Assembly (NCBI GenBank): GCA_017537175.1
Contig: JAFYLH010000026.1
Location: 1 to 64,000, forward strand
DNA length: 64,000 bases
Reading direction: 5' to 3'
Source of the DNA: Clostridia bacterium
GTDB lineage: Bacteria > Bacillota > Clostridia > Oscillospirales > CAG-272
The notes under the pieces were generated by a model. The model saw nothing but the letters and a program-made list of their open reading frames with translations, searched no databases and was not told where the DNA came from. Shown one piece after another: positions 7,277 through 15,832 of this stretch (the first letter of the stretch is position 1; each line of letters begins with the position of its first letter). The position numbers and the translations under genes are program-made.

Positions 7277-8422
7277 TTATTCAACTGTAGGGATTTTATA
7301 AAATTCTTCTGCTGTAACGTTACACTTAGTAAGGAAATCTTCAACGAAATCCATAAGCTTTCCACGTACTTCATCAGCTTCGGCAATAGCATCTGCTTCT
7401 TCATAGCCTTCGTATTCAAACATATATTCCGCAAAACCGTCTGCTTTCATATATCCGATCTGTTCAACAGACTTGTCTTCTACGGAATGATTATAAAACA
7501 TATATCCGTATGCAGTACGCAGACCGTCAACTGATAATGATGCATATTTAAGGTAATAAGTATCTCCGATATAATCTTCTAACACGTTGGTACCGTAATT
7601 AAAGGTGATAAACTCCATTTCTGGTTCATAAAAAGCCTCGTAGGTTACCCCGTCTATAACTTGGGTATATGAATAGCAGGTCTGGAAATACTCATCTGCT
7701 TTACCGTTCTCCATGATATATTCAGCCATTACCTTAAATGCGCCTTCGGTATCCTTTGGACCACCGCTTATGAGGTATTTGTCAAAGCACATTATCATAC
7801 GGCAAGCCTGTGCACGGGTAGCAGTCTCGCGGGGAGCGATGGTAGTTTCGGTTATACCGCTGATTATACCTGCGGCAACACACCACTTTACTCCGTCAAG
7901 CGCCCAATCGGATACGGTATCTGCATCCTCGAAGGCAGACAGATCGTCACTTGCAGACATATCAAAACCTAATTCTACGTAACTGAGACCGTAGGTATAG
8001 AAGAATCTTGCAAGCTGTTCACGGGTCACGGGGTCGTTGGGAGCAAAGCGGGTCTCGGATACGCCTGCTGCATACTCGTTTTCCTTTACCCAACATACGG
8101 CGGCATTGTACCACGCGCCGACCGAAACGTCCTCAAAGCCTGACTCTGTTTCTGTATATTCGGACAGGTCTGCGCCGTCAAGTCCTGCAAGCATCTGTAC
8201 GAACTGTGCTCTTGTGAGAGTTCCGTTGGGAACGAAGGTGGTTTCGGTCATACCGTTGACTATTCCGTAGTCATAACAGTATTCTATCCCCTCCATATAC
8301 CACGCGCCTTCTACCAGATCCTCGAAGGGAAGTACAAAAGGGTCTAATTCTGCGGATGTCGCTGTACTCATAACTGAGAGCAACATAACCAATGTGATAA
8401 TGGAACTGATGATTCTTTTCAT
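7277..8422 (-). CDS. SLH-domain surface protein with unknown C-terminal domain
   Basis: 381 residues. A signal peptide (about residues 1-25) is followed by three SLH repeats (roughly 32-75, 95-140 and 165-215) with TRAQ/TREQ motifs typical of binding to pyruvylated secondary wall polymer. The C-terminal half (about 225-381) is acidic, rich in Tyr and Glu, and unrecognised. The start at 8422 gives an 8-nt spacing from GGAGG; ATG at 8428 would be too close. It lies 49 bp downstream of another SLH gene on the same strand, so the two are probably co-transcribed from the LytTR-site promoter region near 9190. Predicted to sit on the cell wall; its function beyond attachment is unknown. Confidence 0.88.
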   Translation of the reverse strand: MKRIISSIITLVMLLSVMSTATSAELDPFVLPFEDLVEGAWYMEGIEYCYDYGIVNGMTETTFVPNGTLTRAQFVQMLAGLDGADLSEYTETESGFEDVSVGAWYNAAVCWVKENEYAAGVSETRFAPNDPVTREQLARFFYTYGLSYVELGFDMSASDDLSAFEDADTVSDWALDGVKWCVAAGIISGITETTIAPRETATRAQACRMIMCFDKYLISGGPKDTEGAFKVMAEYIMENGKADEYFQTCYSYTQVIDGVTYEAFYEPEMEFITFNYGTNVLEDYIGDTYYLKYASLSVDGLRTAYGYMFYNHSVEDKSVEQIGYMKADGFAEYMFEYEGYEEADAIAEADEVRGKLMDFVEDFLTKCNVTAEEFYKIPTVE

Positions 8423-8471
8423 TTTCATTTCCTCCTCAAAATATATTATAAAAATTATTTACTTATACAGA

Positions 8472-9155
8472 TTAAGCGTAATATGTCAATAGACGGTTTA
8501 CGTTTCCGAATATCACCGAGGCTTCAGCTCTGGTACAATAATCACGGGGACGCAGCATATTGTTATGACCTACCATTATTTGATGATTAACCTCTACCAT
8601 AGCCCAATTATCTCCGGTTATAACAAAAGCAAGCCTGCAGGCAAAGAGCATAGGAACTTGAGCATAGTCGGCTATCTCGTTTCTATCCTTAAACTTTTCA
8701 AGACCGCCGCTTGTCATATACTTTCGGTCACCGCCCCTGTAGCTTTCCCATTCGCTCTGATATACCCTGTATATGAGACACATAAGATCCTGTCTGGTAA
8801 CGTACTGTCCTACACCGTAGAGGTCTTCGCTAACTCCGGCGGTATATCCGTTCTGATACAGCCATTCCACTGCGTCGGCGTACCACGCTCCCGTCTTTAC
8901 GTCGTCAAAGCTGTAGCTGTCGTACTTTTCACCGTTGCCCTCATGAGTATAGAGTATCTGCGCTGCCATTTCACGGGTGAGGTTTTCCTTTGGTCTGAAG
9001 CTTCCGTCGGGATAACCTTTTATATAGCGTTGTGTCGCTATGATAGAATTATAATACCAGTCGCTTTCCTTAACGTCGGAAAAAGCGACTTCTTCGGCGT
9101 ATATATTCAGCGCCATAGCCAACAGTACCAAAAAAATGCAGATAATTCTTTTCAT
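8472..9155 (-). CDS. Short SLH-only surface protein
   Basis: 227 residues: a signal peptide (about 1-20) and three SLH modules that fill the rest, the last one divergent, with no separate cargo domain. The start at 9155 follows AGGAGGAACTGAA; the longer form from 9188 is unlikely. It faces the LytTR two-component operon across a 244-bp region with LytTR-type direct repeats, which suggests control by that system. It may act as a structural S-layer element or a wall-polymer cap. It is the first gene of the minus-strand SLH pair. Confidence 0.88.
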   Translation of the reverse strand: MKRIICIFLVLLAMALNIYAEEVAFSDVKESDWYYNSIIATQRYIKGYPDGSFRPKENLTREMAAQILYTHEGNGEKYDSYSFDDVKTGAWYADAVEWLYQNGYTAGVSEDLYGVGQYVTRQDLMCLIYRVYQSEWESYRGGDRKYMTSGGLEKFKDRNEIADYAQVPMLFACRLAFVITGDNWAMVEVNHQIMVGHNNMLRPRDYCTRAEASVIFGNVNRLLTYYA

Positions 9156-9187
9156 TTCAGTTCCTCCTGAATATTTAAATGTGATCA

Positions 9188-9217
9188 TACTATAGCACCA
9201 AAAAGTCTTATCTGCGA
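9188..9217 (-). promoter_or_regulatory. Putative promoter of the SLH gene pair
   Basis: On the minus strand TATAGT (9189-9194) is a good -10, but the -35 position (about TCGCAG at 9212-9217) is poor. This would fit a promoter that needs an activator, and TGGTGC repeats lie just beyond it. An inverted TGGTGCTA copy (9193-9200) overlaps the -10. Confidence 0.45.
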
Positions 9218-9221
9218 AAAA

Positions 9222-9331
9222 TGGTGCAACATATCCCTTTTTTGGTGCAATTTGATCCTTTGTCTATAAGTACACGTGCAGAACGTCGTTTACTACAAGT
9301 ATTGGTGCAAACAGTGACTTTTCTGGTGCGG
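9222..9331 (+). promoter_or_regulatory. LytTR-type direct-repeat operators (two pairs)
   Basis: TGGTGCAA occurs at 9222-9229, 9243-9250 and 9303-9310, and TGGTGCGG at 9324-9331. Within each pair the repeats start exactly 21 bp apart (two helical turns), the spacing known for LytTR regulators such as AgrA and ComE. The second pair ends 6 bp before the -35 of the response-regulator promoter; the first pair is nearer the divergent SLH promoter. Confidence 0.8.
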
Positions 9332-9337
9332 AAAAAA

Positions 9338-9366
9338 TTGCATATAACGGATCGATATGCTATAAT
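9338..9366 (+). promoter_or_regulatory. Promoter of LytTR two-component operon
   Basis: TTGCAT (9338-9343), a 17-bp spacer and TATAAT (9361-9366), directly downstream of the second repeat pair; consistent with autoregulation. Confidence 0.8.
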
Positions 9367-9399
9367 GGACTCATAAATCACACTGCGAGAGGTAAAAAA

Positions 9400-10136
9400 G
9401 TGAAGATAGTCATATGTGATGATAACAAAGAATTCTCGGCTATGCTTGCCGATGAGGTTAAGCAGATAATCAGAAATAATGAGCGATATACCTCACTTGA
9501 TATAGAGTGCCGTACTATATATCAAGTGAGGTTATAAAATATGCCGAAAACGAGCATGTTGATATCCTTTTCCTTGACATCAATATGCCCGAGACCGACG
9601 GCTTTGAAACAGCTGAAAGGTTTTATAACGAGCATAAGGATACCTACATAATTTTTGTATCCGATCTTGAAAACTACGTGTTCTACGCTATCCGCTTCAA
9701 TCCCTTCCGTTTTATCCGTAAGCCGAATTTAAAAAACGAGCTTACCGAGGCTCTGACCTCTGCCCTTGATGAGATACTTATCTCCGATAGACAGATAGAG
9801 GTATCTAACCGTGACGAATGCCTTTGCGTTAACGTCAGCCGTATACTGTATATCGAAAAGGAAAAGCGCGGCAACTATCTGAATATACATTCTATCGACG
9901 GCAACTACCGTATGCGCCGTAACCTCGCCCAGATAACCGAGGAATTAAGCGATGCATATTTTATCAAGATCAACAGCGGAACTATAGTAAATATGAAGCA
10001 TATAATGACCATCCAGCAGGACGGTATAGTTCTTTTGTCAGATAACTCAATGCTCACCGTTTCAAAAAAATACTTAAGCGATCTTACCGCAAGCTATATC
10101 AAATATATGCGGAACAAAAAGGGCGGGGTGAGATAA
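9400..10136 (+). CDS. LytTR response regulator (AgrA-like), frameshifted
   Basis: Reading from GTG at 9400 (after GAGAGG) gives a good receiver start, VKIVICDDNKEF, with the acidic pair, but stops at 9535-9537. The rest is open in another frame from 9507 with LDINMP (phospho-acceptor Asp) and a LytTR DNA-binding domain to 10136 (YIEKEKRGNYL, KINSGTIVN). Removing one TA from TATATAT (about 9516-9522) would join the frames into a normal regulator of about 244 residues. The break lies in a 15-bp inverted repeat (9490-9504 and 9518-9532). It could be a real inactivating or phase-variable indel, or a sequencing error. Together with the downstream kinase it forms an Agr-like system, but no agrB or agrD is nearby. 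Confidence 0.8.
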
Positions 10137-11422
10137 TGATAGGCTTACTATTTGAATACGGAGCCAATCTCTACGATTCTGTCCTTGAAATATGGTTTGT
10201 TACCCGCTTTTGCGGATATAGGGTAAGGGATAAAAAGCAATCTTATATTGCTATGTTCCTTCTTTTTATAATTCAATGCTTGTTGACTGAGTTTGCATAC
10301 AGCTCTCTTATACTTTCGGTAATTATTCCTTGGGCTTTTGTGTTTGCATATAGCTTCACTTTACCTAACTCCAATATAATTAAGAGAATACTTTCTCCTA
10401 CTATTTTTCTTTTGTGCTTGGTATTGTTAAACAGCTTGGTACTGTACAGTACTACCTGGCTTCTTAAAACCGATATAGAAGATCTGTGGCTTGTTTCGTC
10501 TATCAACAGATATATATATCTTATTATCGCAAAGATAGTCCTTACGGTAGCAGTCGTTATATTAGAAAAGATCACCGATGTGGACTATTCCTTTTCACTG
10601 ATGGATCTGGTCCTGTATTTTATATCACCCATGGTTACCATGGTGGTGCTGTATATGTTTTTGAATATGTCGGTACGCTACGATATTTCATCATATAACA
10701 GCTTGATTATCGTGGTTATCGTTTCGCTTTTGTCTATTAACGTGATAATGCTCGTTCTCTTCCGCCGTGCTATGCAAAACACCTCTGCAAAGCACGAGCT
10801 GGAGCTTCTAAACAGCCGTAGCGAGCTTGAGGAAAAACGGTACAGCGAGATAGGGAATATGTATCAGCAGCTCCAGATTACCCGCCACGACTTAAAGGAT
10901 CATCTTGTCTATATAGACAGCCTTATAGCGCAGAAGCGTTATGACGAGGTCGAAAAATATATCTCCGACCGACGTAGCGAGCTTGAATCCACCCGCTCGG
11001 TACGTCATACCGGCAATAGAGTTCTTGACTATATCATCAACTCCAAGCTTGACGAGGCAGGGAATATTCCCTTTGTTATCACAGGCGAGTTAAGAGAGCT
11101 TAGAGGCATCGATGACCTTGACGTTGCATCCCTGTTCGGCAATATCCTCGATAACGCAATCGAAGCAACCAAGAATGCACCCGATCCCGCAATAACCCTT
11201 GAGTTCTCGGTTACGGGTAACTATCAGAACATACTGTGTAAAAACACGGTTGCAGCTTCTGTCCTCAAAGACAACCCCGACTTAAAGACCTCAAAGAACG
11301 ACCGCCGCAGACACGGCTATGGCATACAGAGCATCCGCCGTATCGTAGCAAAGCATAACGGTATGATAGAGTTCTACGAGGAGGACGGCTTCTTCTGCGT
11401 TCACATCGCGTTGAACTGCTGA
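10136..11422 (+). CDS. GHKL sensor histidine kinase (AgrC-like)
   Basis: 428 residues. About six to seven membrane segments fill residues 1-215, followed by a coiled-coil linker, the H-box TRHDLKDH (His near 250) and a GHKL ATPase domain with N-box NILDNAIEAT (near 336) and a G-box (GYGIQSIRR). This is the layout of AgrC and FsrC peptide-sensing kinases of the HPK10 type. It is coupled to the regulator gene by a TAATG overlap. The signal is unknown; no pheromone precursor gene was found in the neighbourhood. It would phosphorylate the LytTR regulator at its receiver Asp. Confidence 0.9.
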   Translation: MIGLLFEYGANLYDSVLEIWFVTRFCGYRVRDKKQSYIAMFLLFIIQCLLTEFAYSSLILSVIIPWAFVFAYSFTLPNSNIIKRILSPTIFLLCLVLLNSLVLYSTTWLLKTDIEDLWLVSSINRYIYLIIAKIVLTVAVVILEKITDVDYSFSLMDLVLYFISPMVTMVVLYMFLNMSVRYDISSYNSLIIVVIVSLLSINVIMLVLFRRAMQNTSAKHELELLNSRSELEEKRYSEIGNMYQQLQITRHDLKDHLVYIDSLIAQKRYDEVEKYISDRRSELESTRSVRHTGNRVLDYIINSKLDEAGNIPFVITGELRELRGIDDLDVASLFGNILDNAIEATKNAPDPAITLEFSVTGNYQNILCKNTVAASVLKDNPDLKTSKNDRRRHGYGIQSIRRIVAKHNGMIEFYEEDGFFCVHIALNC

Positions 11423-11473
11423 CACATATTAAAATAGTTTGTAAACTAACTTTTAAATCAAAAGAGAAGTCCT

Positions 11474-11522
11474 TGACGGGCTTTTCTTTTTTTGTTAGAA
11501 TTCTAATCATTAGAAGTCTAAC
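11474..11522 (+). promoter_or_regulatory. MarR operator and promoter
   Basis: The promoter TTGACG (11474-11479), 17 bp, TAGAAT (11497-11502) overlaps two 12-bp palindromes, TTAGAATTCTAA (11496-11507) and TTAGAAGTCTAA (11511-11522), three bases apart. This is a typical MarR-type site; binding would cover the -10 and start point, giving autorepression. Confidence 0.8.
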
Positions 11523-11543
11523 TGTTTTAAGAAAGGAATAAAT

Positions 11544-12089
11544 ATGAAGAAAAGAGACGACAGACCTATGCGCCGCGCTCCCATGAAGATAAACGAGGCA
11601 GGCGAGGTAGTGTTTTGCGAGCCTCCTGCGGCTGCCGCAGACGACCGCAAAAGAGATATGCATAACAGAAAGCCTACCGCTCTTATGCTCTGTAACGAGA
11701 TATCAAGGATGTTTAGTAACACTATGAGAGAGAATGCCGAGGCGCAGGACCTTCACGGCAGCCATCGTGAAATACTCTTTCACCTGTCCCATAAGGACGG
11801 CAGGACTCAGCTTGAGATAGCAAATCTTATTCACTTAAAGCCTCCTACGGTAAGTGTAGCTTTGGGTAAATTAGAGGACGAGGGCTATGTGACAAGAAAA
11901 GCAGACACTATGGATGCCCGCTGTACCCGTGTATATCTTACCGATAAGGGTAAATCGGTACACGAAAAGGCACACGAGGTCATCCGTACCTTAGAGCAGG
12001 ATGCGGTCAAGGGCTTCAGCGAGGACGAGATCAAGCAGCTTGCGGTATTATTGTTCAGATTGAGGGAGAATATTGCAGATGAAGAATAA
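11544..12089 (+). CDS. MarR family transcriptional regulator
   Basis: 181 residues. An unusual, basic and Pro/Ala-rich N-terminal extension (about 1-45) precedes a winged-helix domain (roughly 50-165) with the recognition region around PPTVSVALGKLEDEGYV and the wing DARCTRVYLTDKG. It is predicted to repress its own operon, which encodes an ABC exporter, and to release DNA on binding a toxic ligand. The gene overlaps the first exporter gene by 11 bp, so the proteins are translationally linked. The operator palindromes in the promoter fit. Confidence 0.9.
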   Translation: MKKRDDRPMRRAPMKINEAGEVVFCEPPAAAADDRKRDMHNRKPTALMLCNEISRMFSNTMRENAEAQDLHGSHREILFHLSHKDGRTQLEIANLIHLKPPTVSVALGKLEDEGYVTRKADTMDARCTRVYLTDKGKSVHEKAHEVIRTLEQDAVKGFSEDEIKQLAVLLFRLRENIADEE

Positions 12090-13833
12090 GAAGAAAAGCA
12101 ATAAGATAAGGCTTTCAAAATACATAAAGCCATACCTGTTTTTTGCCATTCTTGCCCCCTTGTTTATGGTGGGCGAGGTAATGATGGACCTTCAGCAGCC
12201 GGACCTTATGTCAAGAATAGTTGACGAGGGCGTTCTTAACAACCAGATGTCCGTGGTCTGGGAGCTGGGTCTGCGTATGATAATATTTACCGTTATAGGC
12301 GGTGTCTGCGGTGTAGCCTGCGGATATTTTGCCAACTATGCATCCCTGAGCTTTGGCTCGGATCTGCGTAATGCGGTATTTTCAAAGGTTATGAGCCTGT
12401 CTATAGAGCAGACAGATAAGTTTACCACAGGCTCGCTTATTACCAGACTGACCAACGATATCACCATGTGTCAGGACTTTGTGGCAATGTTGCTGCGTAT
12501 GTTTGTACGATCTCCTTTGCTGTTTATAGGCGGTCTTATAATGGCACTCAAGCTGGATCTCAGCTTTGCTTTGATACTGGCGGTATCATTGCCTGTTGAG
12601 ATATTGGCTATAGTGCTTGTTTTGAGAAAAGCCAAGCCTCTCTTTACACAGGTACAGACCAAGCTTGACTCGGTAAACGCGGTTATGCAGGAGAATGTAA
12701 ACGGTGCAAGAGTGGTCAAGGCATATGTAAGCGAGGATCACGAAATAAACCGCTTTGATAAAGCAAACACCGAGCTTCGCGATACCAATCTCAAGGTTAT
12801 GACCCTTATTTCAAGACTCGCGCCTGTTATGATGCTTATACTCAATTTCAGTATAGTTGCGGTTATCCTTATCGGTAACCTGCAGGTTAAGCTCAACGGC
12901 TTTGATGTGGGTAAAATAATGGCGGCGGTAAACTATGTTACTATGATCATGATGTCGCTTATGATGATATCCATGTCCTTCCAGTCTATTACCCGTGCAT
13001 CCGCCTCCGCCCGCCGTATACGCGAGGTGCTGGCGTGTGAGCCTAAGATCTCAAACGGTTATATAAAGGAGGATGAGGGCAACGGAAGCGTTGAATTTAA
13101 AAATGTAAGCTTCCATTATCCCGGAACCAAGGGCAGACCTGTACTTAACAAGGTAAATCTTAAGGTAAACGGAGGCGAATATCTTGCCGTGCTTGGAGCT
13201 ACAGGCTCGGGCAAGACCTCTCTTGTTAATCTTATAACCCGATTCTATGATGTTAATGAGGGCGAGGTCCTTGTTGACGGTATGGATGTCCGTGATTATG
13301 ACCTTGATACCCTTCGCGGTAAGGCGGCATATATATTGCAGAAGAGCGAGCTCTTTGCGGGAACCGTTGCCGAAAACATCCGTTGGGGTAACGAAAACGC
13401 CACCGACGAGGAGGTTCGCCGCGCGGCAGAGATCGCCTGTGCAGACGAGTTTATAAATGAGTTTGCCGACGGCTACGATACATATATCGACGAAAAGGGA
13501 ACATCCCTCTCAGGCGGACAGAAGCAGCGTCTTTCTATAGCAAGAGCAATACTTCGCCGTCCCAAGATAATGATATTTGATGACTCCACCTCTGCGCTTG
13601 ATATCAAGACCGAGGCAAAGCTCCGTCAGGCATTGCGTACAGAGCTTAAGGATACAACAGTTATTATGATAGCACAGCGAGTTGCCTCTGTTATGACAGC
13701 AGACCGTATTGCTATTATCGAAAAGGGCTCTATCACCGACTGCGCTCCTCACGCAGAGCTGCTTGTCAAGAGCGCTACCTACCGTGATATCTACGATTCC
13801 CAGCTGAAGGGAGGTAATGTCAATGTCGGCTAA
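12079..13833 (+). CDS. ABC exporter half-transporter, degenerate NBD
   Basis: 584 residues: a six-helix membrane domain (about 1-310) and an ATPase domain with Walker A GATGSGKTS (about 372), signature LSGGQ and Walker B IMIFDDSTSALD (about 497). The residue after the Walker B Asp is Asp instead of the catalytic Glu, which marks the degenerate site seen in heterodimeric exporters (BmrCD, TM287/288). The start at 12079 follows GGGAGA; a TTG six bases upstream is less likely. It would form a heterodimer with the next gene's product and export drugs, peptides or lipids. It overlaps both neighbours in the MarR operon. Confidence 0.92.
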   Translation: MKNKKKSNKIRLSKYIKPYLFFAILAPLFMVGEVMMDLQQPDLMSRIVDEGVLNNQMSVVWELGLRMIIFTVIGGVCGVACGYFANYASLSFGSDLRNAVFSKVMSLSIEQTDKFTTGSLITRLTNDITMCQDFVAMLLRMFVRSPLLFIGGLIMALKLDLSFALILAVSLPVEILAIVLVLRKAKPLFTQVQTKLDSVNAVMQENVNGARVVKAYVSEDHEINRFDKANTELRDTNLKVMTLISRLAPVMMLILNFSIVAVILIGNLQVKLNGFDVGKIMAAVNYVTMIMMSLMMISMSFQSITRASASARRIREVLACEPKISNGYIKEDEGNGSVEFKNVSFHYPGTKGRPVLNKVNLKVNGGEYLAVLGATGSGKTSLVNLITRFYDVNEGEVLVDGMDVRDYDLDTLRGKAAYILQKSELFAGTVAENIRWGNENATDEEVRRAAEIACADEFINEFADGYDTYIDEKGTSLSGGQKQRLSIARAILRRPKIMIFDDSTSALDIKTEAKLRQALRTELKDTTVIMIAQRVASVMTADRIAIIEKGSITDCAPHAELLVKSATYRDIYDSQLKGGNVNVG

Positions 13834-15703
13834 GAAACAGCATCACGACGATAACGAAATGCTCCGCCGCCACGAGGCACAGCGCGGACAGGGCGGGGGA
13901 CATATGGGCCCTCCCGGCAGACGCGGCCCCGGACCTATGATGTATAAGGAAAAGCCCAAGAATATGTGGGGCACCTTAAAGCGTCTTGTAAAGTATATCG
14001 GTAAGAGCAAATACCTTCTCTTCGCCCTGCTTTTGGTAATGATACTTATATCCCTTTTGGGACTTGCCGCACCCGCCCTTCAGGGTAAGGCAATAGATGC
14101 CATAACCGACGGTAAGTATGAGCATGTGTTTACACTCCTTGCAATTCTTGCAGGCAGCTATCTTTTAAGCTCGGCTCTTACCTATTTTCAGGGTATCTAT
14201 GCGGCAAAACTGGCGCAGAAGACGGTCTATACCCTTCGTAACGACCTGTTTTCCAAGATAGCATATCTGCCTATCCGCTTTACCGATACCCATAAGCACG
14301 GCGATATAATGAGCCGTATGACAAACGATGTAGAAAATGTTTCCAACACCGTTTCAACCTCTATAGCATCCCTGTTCTCGGCAGTCATTACCCTTGTGGG
14401 AACCCTTGCGGTAATGCTTTACTACAGCTGGCAGCTTACCCTTGTGGCTCTTGTGTCTGTACCTCTGACTATATGCTGTACCGCAATAATGTCAAAGATC
14501 ATGCGTAAGTACTTTATCCGTCAGCAGAGGATCTTAGGCAGCCTTAACTCCCATGTTGAGGAGATGGTGAGCGGCTATAAGACCGTGGTTGCCTACGGCA
14601 GAGAGGGTAAGTCCAAGGAGCAGTTTGCCGATATCAACCGTCAGTACAAAAAGACTGCCATTATGGCAAACTTCTTTGGCGGAACCATGGGACCTATGAT
14701 GAATATGATAGGTAACATCGGTTATCTCCTTGTTGCGGTGGTAGGCGGTTATCTTGCCTTTAACTCTATAGAGACCGGCGTAACCATCGGTGTTGTTCAG
14801 GCGTTTATTCTTTATACCAAGCAGTTCACACGACCCATAAACGAGATAGGAAGCCAGTATTCTATGATCATCAACGCAATTGCAGGTGCAGAGCGTGTGT
14901 TTGAGATAATGGATACCACTCCCGAAAACGCAGAGGATACTCACGATATAGATGTAGAGTCTGTCAAGGGTAATGTAAGCTTCCGCGATGTTCATTTTGC
15001 ATACAAAAAGGATGAGCCTGTATTAAAGGGCTTTGACCTTGAGGTAAAGGCGGGCGAAAAGATCGCAATCGTAGGTAAAACAGGCTCGGGTAAGACTACC
15101 ATAGTTAATCTGCTCACACGGTTCTATGATATTGACAGCGGAGAGATCCTGCTTGACGGCGAGAATATCAATAATATCTCCAAGTCCTCGCTTCGCCGCA
15201 GCATCGGTATAGTACTGCAGGATACGGTTCTTTTCTCTGATACCGTTGAAGCCAATGTAAAGTACGGCAGAAGAGATGCTACCCGTGAGCAGTTGGAATA
15301 CGCATTGGAATTTGCCGAGGCGGATGTCTTTGTAGAGAGATTGCCCGAGGGCAAGGATACCAAGCTTACCGAGTCGGGCTCTAACCTGAGTGTGGGTCAG
15401 AGACAGCTTCTCTCTATTGCAAGAGCAGTGCTTCTTGATCCCAAGATCCTTATCCTTGACGAGGCGACCAGTAGCGTTGATACCCGAACCGAGATGCAGA
15501 TACAGTCTGCTATGCAAAAGCTGATGGAGGGCAGAACCAGCCTTATTATCGCTCACCGACTTTCTACCATCCGTGATGCGGATAAGATAATAGTTTTGGC
15601 GGACGGCGAGGTTGCCGAATGCGGTAATCACGATGAGCTTCTTAAGCTTAAGGGTGAATACTATAACCTCTATATGACCCAGTTCTCGGGACTTAAGACC
15701 TAA
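13823..15703 (+). CDS. ABC exporter half-transporter, catalytic NBD
   Basis: 626 residues. A basic, Gly/Pro/His-rich N-terminal tail (about 1-45) leads to a six-helix membrane domain and an ATPase domain with Walker A GKTGSGKTT (about 416), signature LSVGQ and Walker B ILILDEATSSVD (about 543) with the catalytic Glu intact. It pairs with the preceding degenerate half. The start at 13823 is 8 nt after GGGAGG; ATG at 13817 would be only 2 nt away. The operon ends at the strong terminator downstream. The substrate is unknown; control by a MarR repressor suggests multidrug efflux. Confidence 0.92.
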   Translation: MSAKKQHHDDNEMLRRHEAQRGQGGGHMGPPGRRGPGPMMYKEKPKNMWGTLKRLVKYIGKSKYLLFALLLVMILISLLGLAAPALQGKAIDAITDGKYEHVFTLLAILAGSYLLSSALTYFQGIYAAKLAQKTVYTLRNDLFSKIAYLPIRFTDTHKHGDIMSRMTNDVENVSNTVSTSIASLFSAVITLVGTLAVMLYYSWQLTLVALVSVPLTICCTAIMSKIMRKYFIRQQRILGSLNSHVEEMVSGYKTVVAYGREGKSKEQFADINRQYKKTAIMANFFGGTMGPMMNMIGNIGYLLVAVVGGYLAFNSIETGVTIGVVQAFILYTKQFTRPINEIGSQYSMIINAIAGAERVFEIMDTTPENAEDTHDIDVESVKGNVSFRDVHFAYKKDEPVLKGFDLEVKAGEKIAIVGKTGSGKTTIVNLLTRFYDIDSGEILLDGENINNISKSSLRRSIGIVLQDTVLFSDTVEANVKYGRRDATREQLEYALEFAEADVFVERLPEGKDTKLTESGSNLSVGQRQLLSIARAVLLDPKILILDEATSSVDTRTEMQIQSAMQKLMEGRTSLIIAHRLSTIRDADKIIVLADGEVAECGNHDELLKLKGEYYNLYMTQFSGLKT

Positions 15704-15714
15704 AATACCAAAAT

Positions 15715-15750
15715 ATACAAAAAGGATGCCAAACGGCATCCTTTTTGTAT
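15715..15750 (+). terminator. Intrinsic terminator of the exporter operon
   Basis: A 16-bp perfect stem (ATACAAAAAGGATGCC at 15715-15730 with its complement at 15735-15750) and loop AAAC, with Ts in the 3' arm. Confidence 0.92.
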
Positions 15751-15832
15751 GTATGTTTACAAATAAATGTAGATTTTTTTTGACATAAATGTTAATATAA
15801 TTGGAGCGATTTATTCAAAGGAGAACCGGCAA

